Below, in pieces: positions 51,340-58,518 of a stretch of 64,000 nucleotides of DNA. The DNA lies in NCBI RefSeq assembly GCF_017876295.1, contig NZ_JAGINT010000002.1, positions 1,240,001 through 1,304,000 on the forward strand, in the 5' to 3' direction. Numbering within the stretch: position 1 is the stretch's first letter; the number at the start of each line of letters is the position of its first letter. The notes under the pieces are model-generated. The model ran no database searches. It was given only the letters and a program-made list of their open reading frames with translations, and had not been told where the DNA came from. This DNA comes from Kribbella aluminosa. GTDB lineage: Bacteria > Actinomycetota > Actinomycetes > Propionibacteriales > Kribbellaceae. A program made the translations under genes and the position numbers.

Positions 51340-51359
51340 AAGTTAGGCTCGGCTAACTT
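51340..51359. promoter_or_regulatory. IdeR/DmdR-type iron box
   Basis: AAGTTAG-GCTCGG-CTAACTT is a perfect 7-bp inverted repeat matching the TTAGG...CTAA iron box of actinobacterial IdeR/DmdR1. It lies 22 bases upstream of the GTG of the acylase-acetyltransferase gene and 28 bases before the divergent GNAT remnant. Expression should be repressed by Fe2+ (known for the family; inferred here). Confidence 0.8.
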
Positions 51360-51387
51360 CCTCGGCACCAATAGTAGGGTGCCGCGT

Positions 51388-51685
51388 GTGATCACCACGC
51401 TCGACGTTACCGACCGTCCGCTGGCGGCGCGGTTGCTGGCGGTTCAGCATGCTGCGTACGCCGTGGAGGCCGAGCTGATCGGGTTCGACGGGATCCCGCC
51501 GTTGCAGGAGGATCTACACGAGTTGATGGCCTCCGCGGAGCACTGGCTCGGGGCGTATGACGGGGCGCTGCGGATCCGCCAACCTCCCGGCCGTGAACCT
51601 GTACAAGTCCCGCGGGTACGCCGAGACCGGCCGCATCGAAGTTGCCCCCGGCATCCACATCACGCAGTTCCGCCGCGGGTCCTGA
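51388..51685 (+). pseudogene. GNAT acetyltransferase gene with its middle deleted
   Basis: From GTG 51388: ITTLDVTDRPLAARLLAVQH and EHWLGAYDGA, the GNAT N-terminal half. After a frame change near 51572 comes NLPAVNLYKSRGYAETGRIE with ITQFRRGS to the stop at 51685, the GNAT C-terminus. The acetyl-CoA-binding RxxGxG part, about 60 residues, is missing. It faces the iron box, so it may once have been iron-regulated too. Confidence 0.7.
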
Positions 51686-52295
51686 CCTGCTCGAACCCGT
51701 AGTACAGCGCCAGCACGAACACGATCACCAGCGTGAGCTGCGGCGAGACGAACGAGAACCCGATCGTCGCCGCGTAGATCACCGTGCCTACCGAGTAGCG
51801 CACCAGAGACTTGCGGATCTCGGCCTTCGACATCGTGTGCTCGACCAGGTGGTGGCGGAGGACGTACCACCAGATCAGGCTGAACGCGATCGCCGCCAGC
51901 GTCAGCGTCGCGCTGTAGACCGCGGCCGCGACGTGCCCGTTGCTCGTCTTGTCCTCGAGGTGTTCCGCGAACAGGCTGGTCGGGAACGGCAGCAGCGTCA
52001 CCCACAGCAACAGCAGCAGGTTGAGGAACATCAGCCCGCGGTCCGCGCGCTGGATCTGGCGGAACATCGAGTGGTGGTTCACCCACATGATGCCGAGGAT
52101 CGCGAAGCTGGCCAGGTACGCCGCGAACTGCGGCCACTCGTTCAGCAGCGCCGGCCACAACCGCTGGCCCCCCTCGAGCTTCGGAGCGTGCAGCTCGAGC
52201 ACGAGGAGGGTGATCGCGATCGCGAAAACGCCGTCACTGAAGGCTTCCAGCCGTGCGGTCTCGGCGAGGTCGGGCTGCTCAGACGGATTGGTCAC
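51660..52295 (-). CDS. TMEM175-family (DUF1211) potassium channel-like membrane protein
   Basis: A 211-residue protein with six hydrophobic helices and the family signature FSDGVFAIAITLLVLEL in helix 1. Bacterial TMEM175 proteins form K+-leak channels as tetramers, the FSD motif lining the pore. Also seen are the conserved MWVNHHSMFRQIQRADRGLM and the C-terminal LTLVIVFVLALYYGFEQV. Its end overlaps the end of the GNAT remnant by 26 bases. Confidence 0.92.
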   Translation of the reverse strand: MTNPSEQPDLAETARLEAFSDGVFAIAITLLVLELHAPKLEGGQRLWPALLNEWPQFAAYLASFAILGIMWVNHHSMFRQIQRADRGLMFLNLLLLLWVTLLPFPTSLFAEHLEDKTSNGHVAAAVYSATLTLAAIAFSLIWWYVLRHHLVEHTMSKAEIRKSLVRYSVGTVIYAATIGFSFVSPQLTLVIVFVLALYYGFEQVRTRGGTA

Positions 52296-52329
52296 GGGCC
52301 ATAGTCTGAGCCATGGGGGTCGACCGAGG

Positions 52330-53829
52330 TCACTGCGTCAGCGAAATCGCCGTCCAGCTGATCGCCGGCAGGGTGATCGTCAGCTTGCCGTCCGCCAGCC
52401 GCGCGGACTCGAACGGCTGCGCGGTGACCCGGTCGGGTGCGGTCGCCGTGTTGGTGGCGTTCGGGTCGTCGTCGTGCACGATGACCGCCTCGTCGATCGC
52501 GGTCGCACCGGTCCGGCTGACGTCGATCGTGACCTCGACCGGCCCGTCGCCCGAGCGGTTCACCGCGAACAGCGCGACCCGGCCCTCGTCGTACGTCGCG
52601 ACCGCGTCGACGGCCGGTACGTCGCCGTACCGGGCGGTGCTGACCGTGGGGGAGTCGGTCTCGATCCGCAGGACCTGACCGGCCGCGAGCCTGGAGGTGA
52701 TCGCGAACGGGTGGAACGTCGGCTGCCGCCAGGCCGCGCCGCCCGGCTCGGTCATGATCGGCGCGATCACGTTCGCGAGCTGCGCCAGGCAGGCGACGCC
52801 GACCCGGTCGCTGTGCCGCAGCAGCGAGATCAGCAGGTTGCCGACCACAACGGCATCGGTGACGTTGTACTCGTCCTCGATCCGCCGCGGCGCCACGTCC
52901 CACTGGTCGCCCGGTCCGTCGGTGCGCCGCGAACGGTCGCCGTACCAGACGTTCCACTCGTCGAACGAGATGCTGATCTTCTTGCTGCTCTTGAGTTCCG
53001 CGCCGACGTGGTCGGCGGTCGCGACGACCGAGTCGATGAAGTGGTCCATGTCCACCGCGGACGCCAGGAACGACGCCGTGTCGCCGTCGTCGTTGCCGTA
53101 GTACGCGTGGCAGGAGATGTAGTCGACGAACTCGTAGGTCTCCCGCAGGACGTCCCGCTCCCAGGTCCCGAACAGCGGCATCTTCGACGAGGACGACCCG
53201 CACGCCACCAGCTGCAGGTCCGGCTCGATCATCCGCATCGCCCGCGCGGTCTCGGCCGCGAGCCGCCCGTACTCGGCCGGCGTCTTGTGCCCGACCTGCC
53301 ACGGCCCGTCGAGCTCGTTGCCGAGACACCAGAGCTTGATCCCGTACGGCGAGGCACCATGTGACACGCGTAGATCGGACAGCGTGGTCCCGTCGGGGTG
53401 ATTGGTGTACTCGAGTAGATCGAGCGCCTCCTGGACGCCGCGGGTGCCGAGGTTGATCGCCATCATCGGCTCGACGCCGGCCTTGGCGCACCACCTGCTG
53501 AACTCGTCCAGGCCGAACTCGTTGGTCTCGACGCTGTGCCAGGCCAGGTCGAGCCGCCGCGGGCGCTGGTCGCGCGGGCCGACGCCGTCCTCCCAGCGAT
53601 AGCCGGACACGAAGTTTCCGCCGGGATACCGGACCACGGAAACGCCCAGCTCACGGGTCAGTTCCAGGACGTCTTTCCGGAAACCGTCCTCGTCGGCGGT
53701 CGCGTGGCCCGGCTCGTAGATGCCGGTGTAGACGCACCGGCCCATGTGCTCGACGAAGGTGCCGAACGTCCGCCGGTTGACCGGCGCGACCACGAAAGCA
53801 GGATCCAGAGTGAGGCTGGCAGAGGTCAC
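52330..53829 (-). CDS. Alpha-L-arabinofuranosidase, GH51
   Basis: A 499-residue intracellular-type enzyme releasing arabinose from arabinan and arabinoxylan oligosaccharides. It has GTFVEHMGRCVYTGIYEPGH, VVRYPGGNFVSGYRWEDGVG, the acid/base Glu in KLWCLGNELDGPWQ and the nucleophile Glu in SFDEWNVWY, plus a C-terminal beta domain ending SWTAISLTQ. No signal peptide. It starts at GTG 53829, 13 bases from a tandem 13-bp operator and downstream of a LacI-type regulator on the same strand. Confidence 0.95.
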   Translation of the reverse strand: MTSASLTLDPAFVVAPVNRRTFGTFVEHMGRCVYTGIYEPGHATADEDGFRKDVLELTRELGVSVVRYPGGNFVSGYRWEDGVGPRDQRPRRLDLAWHSVETNEFGLDEFSRWCAKAGVEPMMAINLGTRGVQEALDLLEYTNHPDGTTLSDLRVSHGASPYGIKLWCLGNELDGPWQVGHKTPAEYGRLAAETARAMRMIEPDLQLVACGSSSSKMPLFGTWERDVLRETYEFVDYISCHAYYGNDDGDTASFLASAVDMDHFIDSVVATADHVGAELKSSKKISISFDEWNVWYGDRSRRTDGPGDQWDVAPRRIEDEYNVTDAVVVGNLLISLLRHSDRVGVACLAQLANVIAPIMTEPGGAAWRQPTFHPFAITSRLAAGQVLRIETDSPTVSTARYGDVPAVDAVATYDEGRVALFAVNRSGDGPVEVTIDVSRTGATAIDEAVIVHDDDPNATNTATAPDRVTAQPFESARLADGKLTITLPAISWTAISLTQ

Positions 53830-53841
53830 GGGCGCATCCTT

Positions 53842-53868
53842 CTACATCGGTGTACTACATCGGTGTAG
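53842..53868. promoter_or_regulatory. Tandem 13-bp operator before the arabinofuranosidase gene
   Basis: CTACATCGGTGTA occurs twice back to back (53842-53854 and 53855-53867). With the next G the second copy is the palindrome CTACA-TCGG-TGTAG. It lies between the LacI-type regulator gene and the GH51 start, the expected place for the regulator's site. Confidence 0.65.
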
Positions 53869-53905
53869 AAGATCATGCTGGCAGCCCTCGCTCCAGGTCA
53901 AGAGG

Positions 53906-54910
53906 TCAGTTGCGGGTGGATTCGCGCAGGTGCAGCTCGTACGGCGCGACGATCTCGGCCGGGGGTCCGTCGTCGCCGCTCAGGCGGCGGACCAGCAGGT
54001 CGACCGCGGTCCGCGCGATCTGGATCCGCCCGGCGTCGACCGTGGTCAGCGCCGGACTGCTGAACGCGGACTCGTCGATGTTGTCGAACCCCGCCACCGC
54101 GACATCCTCCGGCACCCGCATCCCACGCCCGATCAACGTCCGCATCGCGCCCAAAGCAAGCAAGTCGTTCAACGCGAACACGGCGTCGAACTCGACCCCG
54201 CGCTCCAGCAGCTCCTGCACCGCATCCGCGCCACTCGACCGCCGCCACGCCCCACCCGGTACGGCCAGCTCCGCCACCACCGGTACGCCGTACTCGGCCA
54301 GCGTCGACGTGTAAGCGCCGTACCGGATGGCCGCGGTGCCGACCTGCTCGCCCGGGCGGACGCCGATCACCGCGATCCGCCGGCGGCCCTGGTCGAGCAG
54401 GTGCCGGATGACCGCCTTGGTGCCGTCGACGTTGTCGATCATCACGTGGTCGACCGGGCCGTGGAAGATCCGCTCGCCGAGCAGCACCATCGGCGTCGAG
54501 GTCTTCAGCTCGTCGACGTCCTCCGGGCCGAGACCGAGCGGGCTGTAGAGCAGGCCGTCGACCAGGTGACCGCGCGGGCGGGCGAGCGCGGACAGTTCGC
54601 GTTCGCGGTCGGCGCCGGTGGTCTCGATCATCACGGTCAGGCCGTGCTCGCCGGCGGCCTCGATGGTGGCGTCCGCAAGCTCGGCGAAGTACGGGTTGCT
54701 GAGCTCGGGGACGGCCAGCGCGATCACGCCGGTGCGCCCGGACTTGAGGTTCCGGGCGGAGATGTTCATCCGGTAGTCGAGCGCGTCGATCGCGGCGAGC
54801 ACCTTGGTCCGGGTCTCCTCGCGGATGTACGGGTATCCGTTCATCACGTTCGACACGGTCTTCGGCGACACCCCGGCCGCGCGCGCGACATCACGCATCG
54901 TCACCGCCAC
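53906..54910 (-). CDS. LacI-family transcriptional regulator
   Basis: About 334 residues. N-terminal helix-turn-helix with hinge (MRDVARAAGVSPKTVSNVMN, then ISARNLKSGRTGVIALAVPE) and a periplasmic-binding-protein-like sensor domain (VPEDVAVAGFDNIDESAFSS). Starts at 54898 (ATG), 54910 (GTG) or 54940 (GTG) are open; I use 54910. It sits directly upstream of the GH51 gene on the same strand with the palindromic tandem repeat between, so it probably represses arabinan use until an arabinose-type sugar binds (inference). Confidence 0.92.
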   Translation of the reverse strand: MAVTMRDVARAAGVSPKTVSNVMNGYPYIREETRTKVLAAIDALDYRMNISARNLKSGRTGVIALAVPELSNPYFAELADATIEAAGEHGLTVMIETTGADRERELSALARPRGHLVDGLLYSPLGLGPEDVDELKTSTPMVLLGERIFHGPVDHVMIDNVDGTKAVIRHLLDQGRRRIAVIGVRPGEQVGTAAIRYGAYTSTLAEYGVPVVAELAVPGGAWRRSSGADAVQELLERGVEFDAVFALNDLLALGAMRTLIGRGMRVPEDVAVAGFDNIDESAFSSPALTTVDAGRIQIARTAVDLLVRRLSGDDGPPAEIVAPYELHLRESTRN

Positions 54911-54955
54911 GGCGTCACCATGGGCGCCACGGTAGTGCACCTGAAGTCGAGTGAG

Positions 54956-55168
54956 TTACGGCGCGGGATCGGGAGTCGCGTCCTGGTCCTCGTGTGCCGG
55001 GCGGCGTGGAGGGTTCGGCTGCGGGCCCGCGGACGGGCCGCCCGGGTGGTCCGGGATGTCGGGCTCGTCGTTCTTGGTGAGTTCGATGCCCTCCTCGCGG
55101 AGGGTGTCGTCGATCGCCGGATCCATCTCGTGACCGGGATGCGGCAGACCGGGCCTGTCGAAGCTCAT
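54956..55168 (-). CDS. Small acidic/proline-rich hypothetical protein (70 aa)
   Basis: ATG 55168 follows GGGAGGG by 4 bases. MSFDRPGLPHPGHEMDPAID is followed by EEGIELTKNDEPDIPDHPGG and a Pro-rich, disordered end. I recognise no family. It may be a small actinobacterial protein of unknown role. Confidence 0.55.
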   Translation of the reverse strand: MSFDRPGLPHPGHEMDPAIDDTLREEGIELTKNDEPDIPDHPGGPSAGPQPNPPRRPAHEDQDATPDPAP

Positions 55169-55217
55169 GACACCCTCCCTGACGAACTGTTGGCTGCCAC
55201 CCACGATACGAGGAGCG

Positions 55218-56258
55218 TCAGCGATCGGACAGCGGGCGGCGCCACTGGCCGACGTCGGTGATCGACTGCGGTTGCCAGGCGGCGTCCGCCCGATACAGGT
55301 CGGTACCGGGCGGGACGATCTCGTCGATCCGGTCCAGTGTTTTGTCATCGAGAGTCAGGTCGGCGGCTTTGATCAGCCCGTCGAGCTGCTCCATCGTCCG
55401 CGGCCCGGAGATCACCGACGTGACCGCCGGGTGCGACGTCACGAAGGACAGCGCCAGCTCCGGCAGCGTCGTACCGATGCCGTCGGCAACTTCGATGAAC
55501 TGCTCGACGGCGTCGTACTTCACGGCGTTCGCGGGCAGCGTGGGGTCGAAGCGCTCGGGGGCGAGCGCGGCGCGACCCGACGTCATGTCGATCGGCTGGT
55601 TCTTGCGGATCTTCCCGGACAGGAAACCGAACGCCAGCGGGCTGTAGGTCAACACGCCCATCCCCAGTCGCCGGGACGTCGGCAGCACCGACCGCTCGAT
55701 GCCGCGGGCCATCATCGAGTATGTCGGCTGCATCGTCCGGAAGCGCCCGTACCCGCGCCGGTCGGCCACGTGGTACGCCTCGACGATGTCCTCGGCCGGG
55801 AACGCCGAGCAGCCGAACGCGCGGATCTTGCCGGCGCTGACCAGGTCGCTGAGCACCCAGAGCGTCTCCTCGATGTCCGTGGTGTGGTCCGGCCGGTGGA
55901 TCTGGTACAGGTCGATCCAGTCGGTGCCGAGGCGACGCAGGCTGTCCTCGACCGCGCGGGTGATCCAGCGCCGCGAGTTGCCGCTCCGGTTCCGGCCCTC
56001 GGTGAACGGGAAGTGCACCTTGGTCGCCAGTACGACGTCGTCGCGGCGGTCCTTGAGCGCCTTGCCGACGATCACCTCGGACTCGCCCGCCGAGTACATG
56101 TCCGCGGTGTCGACGAAGTTGACGCCCTGGTCCAGGGCGGCGTGGATGATCCGGACGCAGTCGTCGTGGTCGGGGTTGCCGACCGCGCCGAACATCATCG
56201 CGCCGAGACAGTGCGTGCTGACCTCGATCCCGGTCCCACCCAGCGTGCGGTAACGCAT
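55218..56258 (-). CDS. Aldo/keto reductase
   Basis: A 346-residue NADPH-dependent TIM-barrel oxidoreductase. Asp and Tyr of the tetrad are in VDTADMYSAGESEV, Lys in VLATKVHF and His in LYQIHRPDHT. The C-terminal SVISGPRTMEQL contributes to NADPH binding. Start MRYRTLGGTGIEVS at ATG 56258 is preceded by GAAGGAG. The substrate is unknown; a palindrome at 56299 is a likely operator. Confidence 0.92.
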   Translation of the reverse strand: MRYRTLGGTGIEVSTHCLGAMMFGAVGNPDHDDCVRIIHAALDQGVNFVDTADMYSAGESEVIVGKALKDRRDDVVLATKVHFPFTEGRNRSGNSRRWITRAVEDSLRRLGTDWIDLYQIHRPDHTTDIEETLWVLSDLVSAGKIRAFGCSAFPAEDIVEAYHVADRRGYGRFRTMQPTYSMMARGIERSVLPTSRRLGMGVLTYSPLAFGFLSGKIRKNQPIDMTSGRAALAPERFDPTLPANAVKYDAVEQFIEVADGIGTTLPELALSFVTSHPAVTSVISGPRTMEQLDGLIKAADLTLDDKTLDRIDEIVPPGTDLYRADAAWQPQSITDVGQWRRPLSDR

Positions 56259-56298
56259 CTCCGTAGCTCCTTCGTGTAGGTCCCCCGAACGCTAGGAG

Positions 56299-56314
56299 CT
56301 AGACCGCTGTCTAG
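56299..56314. promoter_or_regulatory. Palindromic operator candidate before the aldo/keto reductase gene
   Basis: CTAGAC-CGCT-GTCTAG is a perfect 6-bp inverted repeat 41 bases upstream of the ATG at 56258. TetR-family sites often look like this. No regulator with an obvious claim is adjacent, although the MerR gene at 57456 is the nearest. Confidence 0.5.
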
Positions 56315-56323
56315 GTCAACCCA

Positions 56324-56380
56324 CTTTGAGAAGCCACCAACCGTTTCCGGGCCGGAAACCTGGTTGGTGGGTTCTCAAAG
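56324..56380. repeat. 57-bp long hairpin (near-perfect inverted repeat)
   Basis: CTTTGAGAAGCCACCAACC (56324-56342) and GGTTGGTGGGTTCTCAAAG (56362-56380) match at 18 of 19 positions, and inside them GTTTCC pairs with GGAAAC. The whole element forms one stem of about 25 bp with a 2-base bulge. It ends 21 bases before the aminotransferase start. It could be a regulatory hairpin or a small non-autonomous mobile element. Confidence 0.75.
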
Positions 56381-56401
56381 CGGGGTCCGTAGGGTGGGGG
56401 G

Positions 56402-57436
56402 ATGGAGATCGCGGAGTTGTGGGATGCCGAGCCGGGGTGGTTGAACACGGCGTCGTACGGGCTGCCGCCGCGGCCGGCGTGGGAGGCGTTGCAGGCGGCG
56501 CTGGGGGACTGGCGGGTCGGGGCGACCAGTTGGGAGCCGTGGGACGAGTCGACGACCCGGGCGCGGGAGTCGTTCGCGCGGCTGGTCGGGGCGCAGGCTG
56601 CGGACGTGTTCGTCGGGAGCACGGTGTCGGCCGCGGTGGCGCCGATCGCGAACGCGTTGCCGGACGGCGCGAAGGTGCTGACCGACAACGTCGAGTTCAC
56701 GTCGAACGTGTTCCCCTGGCAGGTGCACGCCGACCGCGGCGTCCAGGTGGTCGCCGTACCGTCGGACGAGCTGGTCGCGGCCATCACGGCGGGCGTCGAC
56801 GTCGTCGCGGTCAGTGCCGTGCAGTCGTCGACCGGCGACGTCCTCGACCTGCCCGCGGTAGTTGCCGCGAGCAAGCAGATCGACGCGCTCGTGGTGCTCG
56901 ACGCGACCCAGGCGGTGGGCTGGCATCCGCTCACCGTGGACGGGGTCGACGCGCTGATCGCGCACAGTTACAAGTGGTTGATGTCGCCGCGCGGCGCGAC
57001 CTTCGGGTACCTGTCGCCGCGGCTGCAGGAGCGCTGCCGTCCGTCCGCCGCCGGGTGGTACGCCGCACGCGACATCCACGGCTCGTACTACGGGCCGGCG
57101 ATGGAGCTCGGCCCCGGGGCGCGGAGGTTCGACCAGTCGCCGTCCTGGTTCTGCTTCGTCGGGGCGGCACCGGCGCTGGAGCTGATCGAGCAGATCGGCG
57201 TCGGCACGATCAACCGGCACAACCTCGCACTCGCGAACGAGTTCCGCGCCGGGCTCGGGCTGCCGCCGTCGAACAGCGCGATCGTCAGTACGGAGCTGCC
57301 CGGCGCCCAGGAAGCGTTCGCCGCGGCGGGCATCCGGGCCGCCGTACGGGACGGGAAGCTGCGCGCGTCGTTCCACATCTACACGACGCGTGCCGACGTA
57401 CAACAGGCGCTCTCGGCCTTGAAGCCCTTGGTCTAG
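56402..57436 (+). CDS. Aminotransferase class V-fold PLP enzyme
   Basis: A 344-residue fold-type-I PLP enzyme. WLNTASYGLPPRPAWEALQA opens it; VLDATQAVGWHPL carries the PLP-binding Asp-x-x-Gln and DALIAHSYKWLMSPRGATF the Schiff-base lysine. Related proteins are often annotated as cysteine desulfurase- or kynureninase-like, yet the loop cysteine of desulfurases is not evident, so sulfur transfer is unlikely. Starts at ATG 56402 just after the 57-bp hairpin. Substrate unknown. Confidence 0.85.
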   Translation: MEIAELWDAEPGWLNTASYGLPPRPAWEALQAALGDWRVGATSWEPWDESTTRARESFARLVGAQAADVFVGSTVSAAVAPIANALPDGAKVLTDNVEFTSNVFPWQVHADRGVQVVAVPSDELVAAITAGVDVVAVSAVQSSTGDVLDLPAVVAASKQIDALVVLDATQAVGWHPLTVDGVDALIAHSYKWLMSPRGATFGYLSPRLQERCRPSAAGWYAARDIHGSYYGPAMELGPGARRFDQSPSWFCFVGAAPALELIEQIGVGTINRHNLALANEFRAGLGLPPSNSAIVSTELPGAQEAFAAAGIRAAVRDGKLRASFHIYTTRADVQQALSALKPLV

Positions 57437-57455
57437 TTCGGGGTTAAGGTGCCGT

Positions 57456-57884
57456 ATGGGTGGACTGAGTATCGGGCAGGTGGCGGAGCGGACCGGCTTG
57501 AGTGTGCACGCGCTGCGGTTCTACGAGCGCGAGGGTCTGCTCGCCGATCAGGTACGGCGGGAGTCGAACGGGCGGCGCGTCTACACCGAGGACGACGTCG
57601 AGTGGCTGGGCATGTGCATCAAGTTCCGCTCGTCCGGGATGCCGCTGGACACCATCCGCAAGTACACGGACCTGGTCCGGCAAGGGCCGGGCAACGAGGC
57701 GGACCGGCTCGCTCTGCTGAAGAGCCACCAGGACTACGTGAGCGCGCAGATCGCCGAGCTCAACGAATGCCTGAACGTGATCACCTGGAAGGTCGACATC
57801 TACCAGCAGCACGTCGACGCAGGTACGGCCGACTGTCTCTGGACAGCTCCCTCGGCACAGACGGAGAAGAGCGAGGCGTCCTGA
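57456..57884 (+). CDS. MerR-family transcriptional regulator
   Basis: A 142-residue protein: winged helix-turn-helix (LSIGQVAERTGLSVHALRFY then ESNGRRVYTEDDVEWL), the family core RFYEREGLL, and a dimerisation helix (QIAELNECLNVITWKVDIY). No metal-binding cysteine pair of MerR/CueR type is evident, so it likely senses an organic signal. It starts at ATG 57456 without Shine-Dalgarno; TAAGGT 5 bases upstream could be a leaderless -10. Confidence 0.9.
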   Translation: MGGLSIGQVAERTGLSVHALRFYEREGLLADQVRRESNGRRVYTEDDVEWLGMCIKFRSSGMPLDTIRKYTDLVRQGPGNEADRLALLKSHQDYVSAQIAELNECLNVITWKVDIYQQHVDAGTADCLWTAPSAQTEKSEAS

Positions 57885-57887
57885 TTC

Positions 57888-57910
57888 GGGAGCACGTCGG
57901 ACGTGCTCCC
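57888..57910. terminator. Bidirectional terminator hairpin
   Basis: GGGAGCACGT (57888-57897) and ACGTGCTCCC (57901-57910) pair perfectly around CGG, filling the gap between the converging MerR and SRPBCC genes. Confidence 0.75.
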
Positions 57911-57918
57911 AACCAGTG

Positions 57919-58395
57919 TCAGAGGGCCGACTCCATGGCGGCGAGGGTCTTTCGCATGTTGGTGGCCAGTTCGTCGAGGCGTCCCTGGATGATCTCCGCG
58001 GCGCGGTCCGGGTACTTCACCACACCCATCCGTAGGCCGCTGTCGCCCGGGCCGTGCGTGAACGTCTGCCGGACGAGGGTCGCCTCGCCGCGGTCCTCCA
58101 GCTCGTAGGCCCAGTTCGCGAGCGGGAACTCCTCGCCGCCGTACACATCCCAGCCGAAGCGCTTCGGCTCCTCCAGGACGGTGACCGTGCAGGTCACGTA
58201 CGTCTCGAACCCGTTCGGGAAGCGGTTCCGCGCCTCGAAACGGGCGCCCGGCTCCAGCCACGCGCCGTAGTAGCACTCGGGGCTCCACTCGCCGTACCGC
58301 TGGATCGCGGTGATCCCGGCCCAGACGGTGCGGGCCGGCAGCTGCATCAGTACCTCGACACCGGTGGTCGCACCGGTCACTCCGTAATCGTTCAC
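57919..58395 (-). CDS. SRPBCC (START/Bet v1-like) family protein
   Basis: A 158-residue helix-grip protein starting at GTG 58395. VEVLMQLPARTVWAGITAIQ, RYGEWSPECYYGAWLEPGAR and GVVKYPDRAAEIIQGRLDEL follow the polyketide-cyclase-like SRPBCC pattern, a hydrophobic cavity fold used for lipid or polyketide binding. Function unassigned. Upstream, 58396-58518 contains REP-like CTCGCTGCGCTC repeats rather than a clear promoter. Confidence 0.85.
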   Translation of the reverse strand: MNDYGVTGATTGVEVLMQLPARTVWAGITAIQRYGEWSPECYYGAWLEPGARFEARNRFPNGFETYVTCTVTVLEEPKRFGWDVYGGEEFPLANWAYELEDRGEATLVRQTFTHGPGDSGLRMGVVKYPDRAAEIIQGRLDELATNMRKTLAAMESAL

Positions 58396-58518
58396 GCCTC
58401 CGCCTCGCTGCGCTCGGCTCCGGCCTGAACGACAAGGTCGGCTCTGCTGTCTGTTCGCTCGCTGCGCTCTCTCATGCCCGGTACGTCGGACGCGCCCGGA
58501 GGGCCTCGACATTTTGCG

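Noticed and set aside
48792..51356. An 854-codon open frame antisense to the acylase fusion
   Set aside because: Composition is typical of an antisense frame in GC-rich DNA, and it would run through the iron box and the start of the real gene.
58396..58518. A longer N-terminus for the SRPBCC protein or a small gene here
   Set aside because: The stretch is a REP-like mosaic of CTCGCTGCGCTC units and encodes only Arg/Ser-rich low-complexity peptide.
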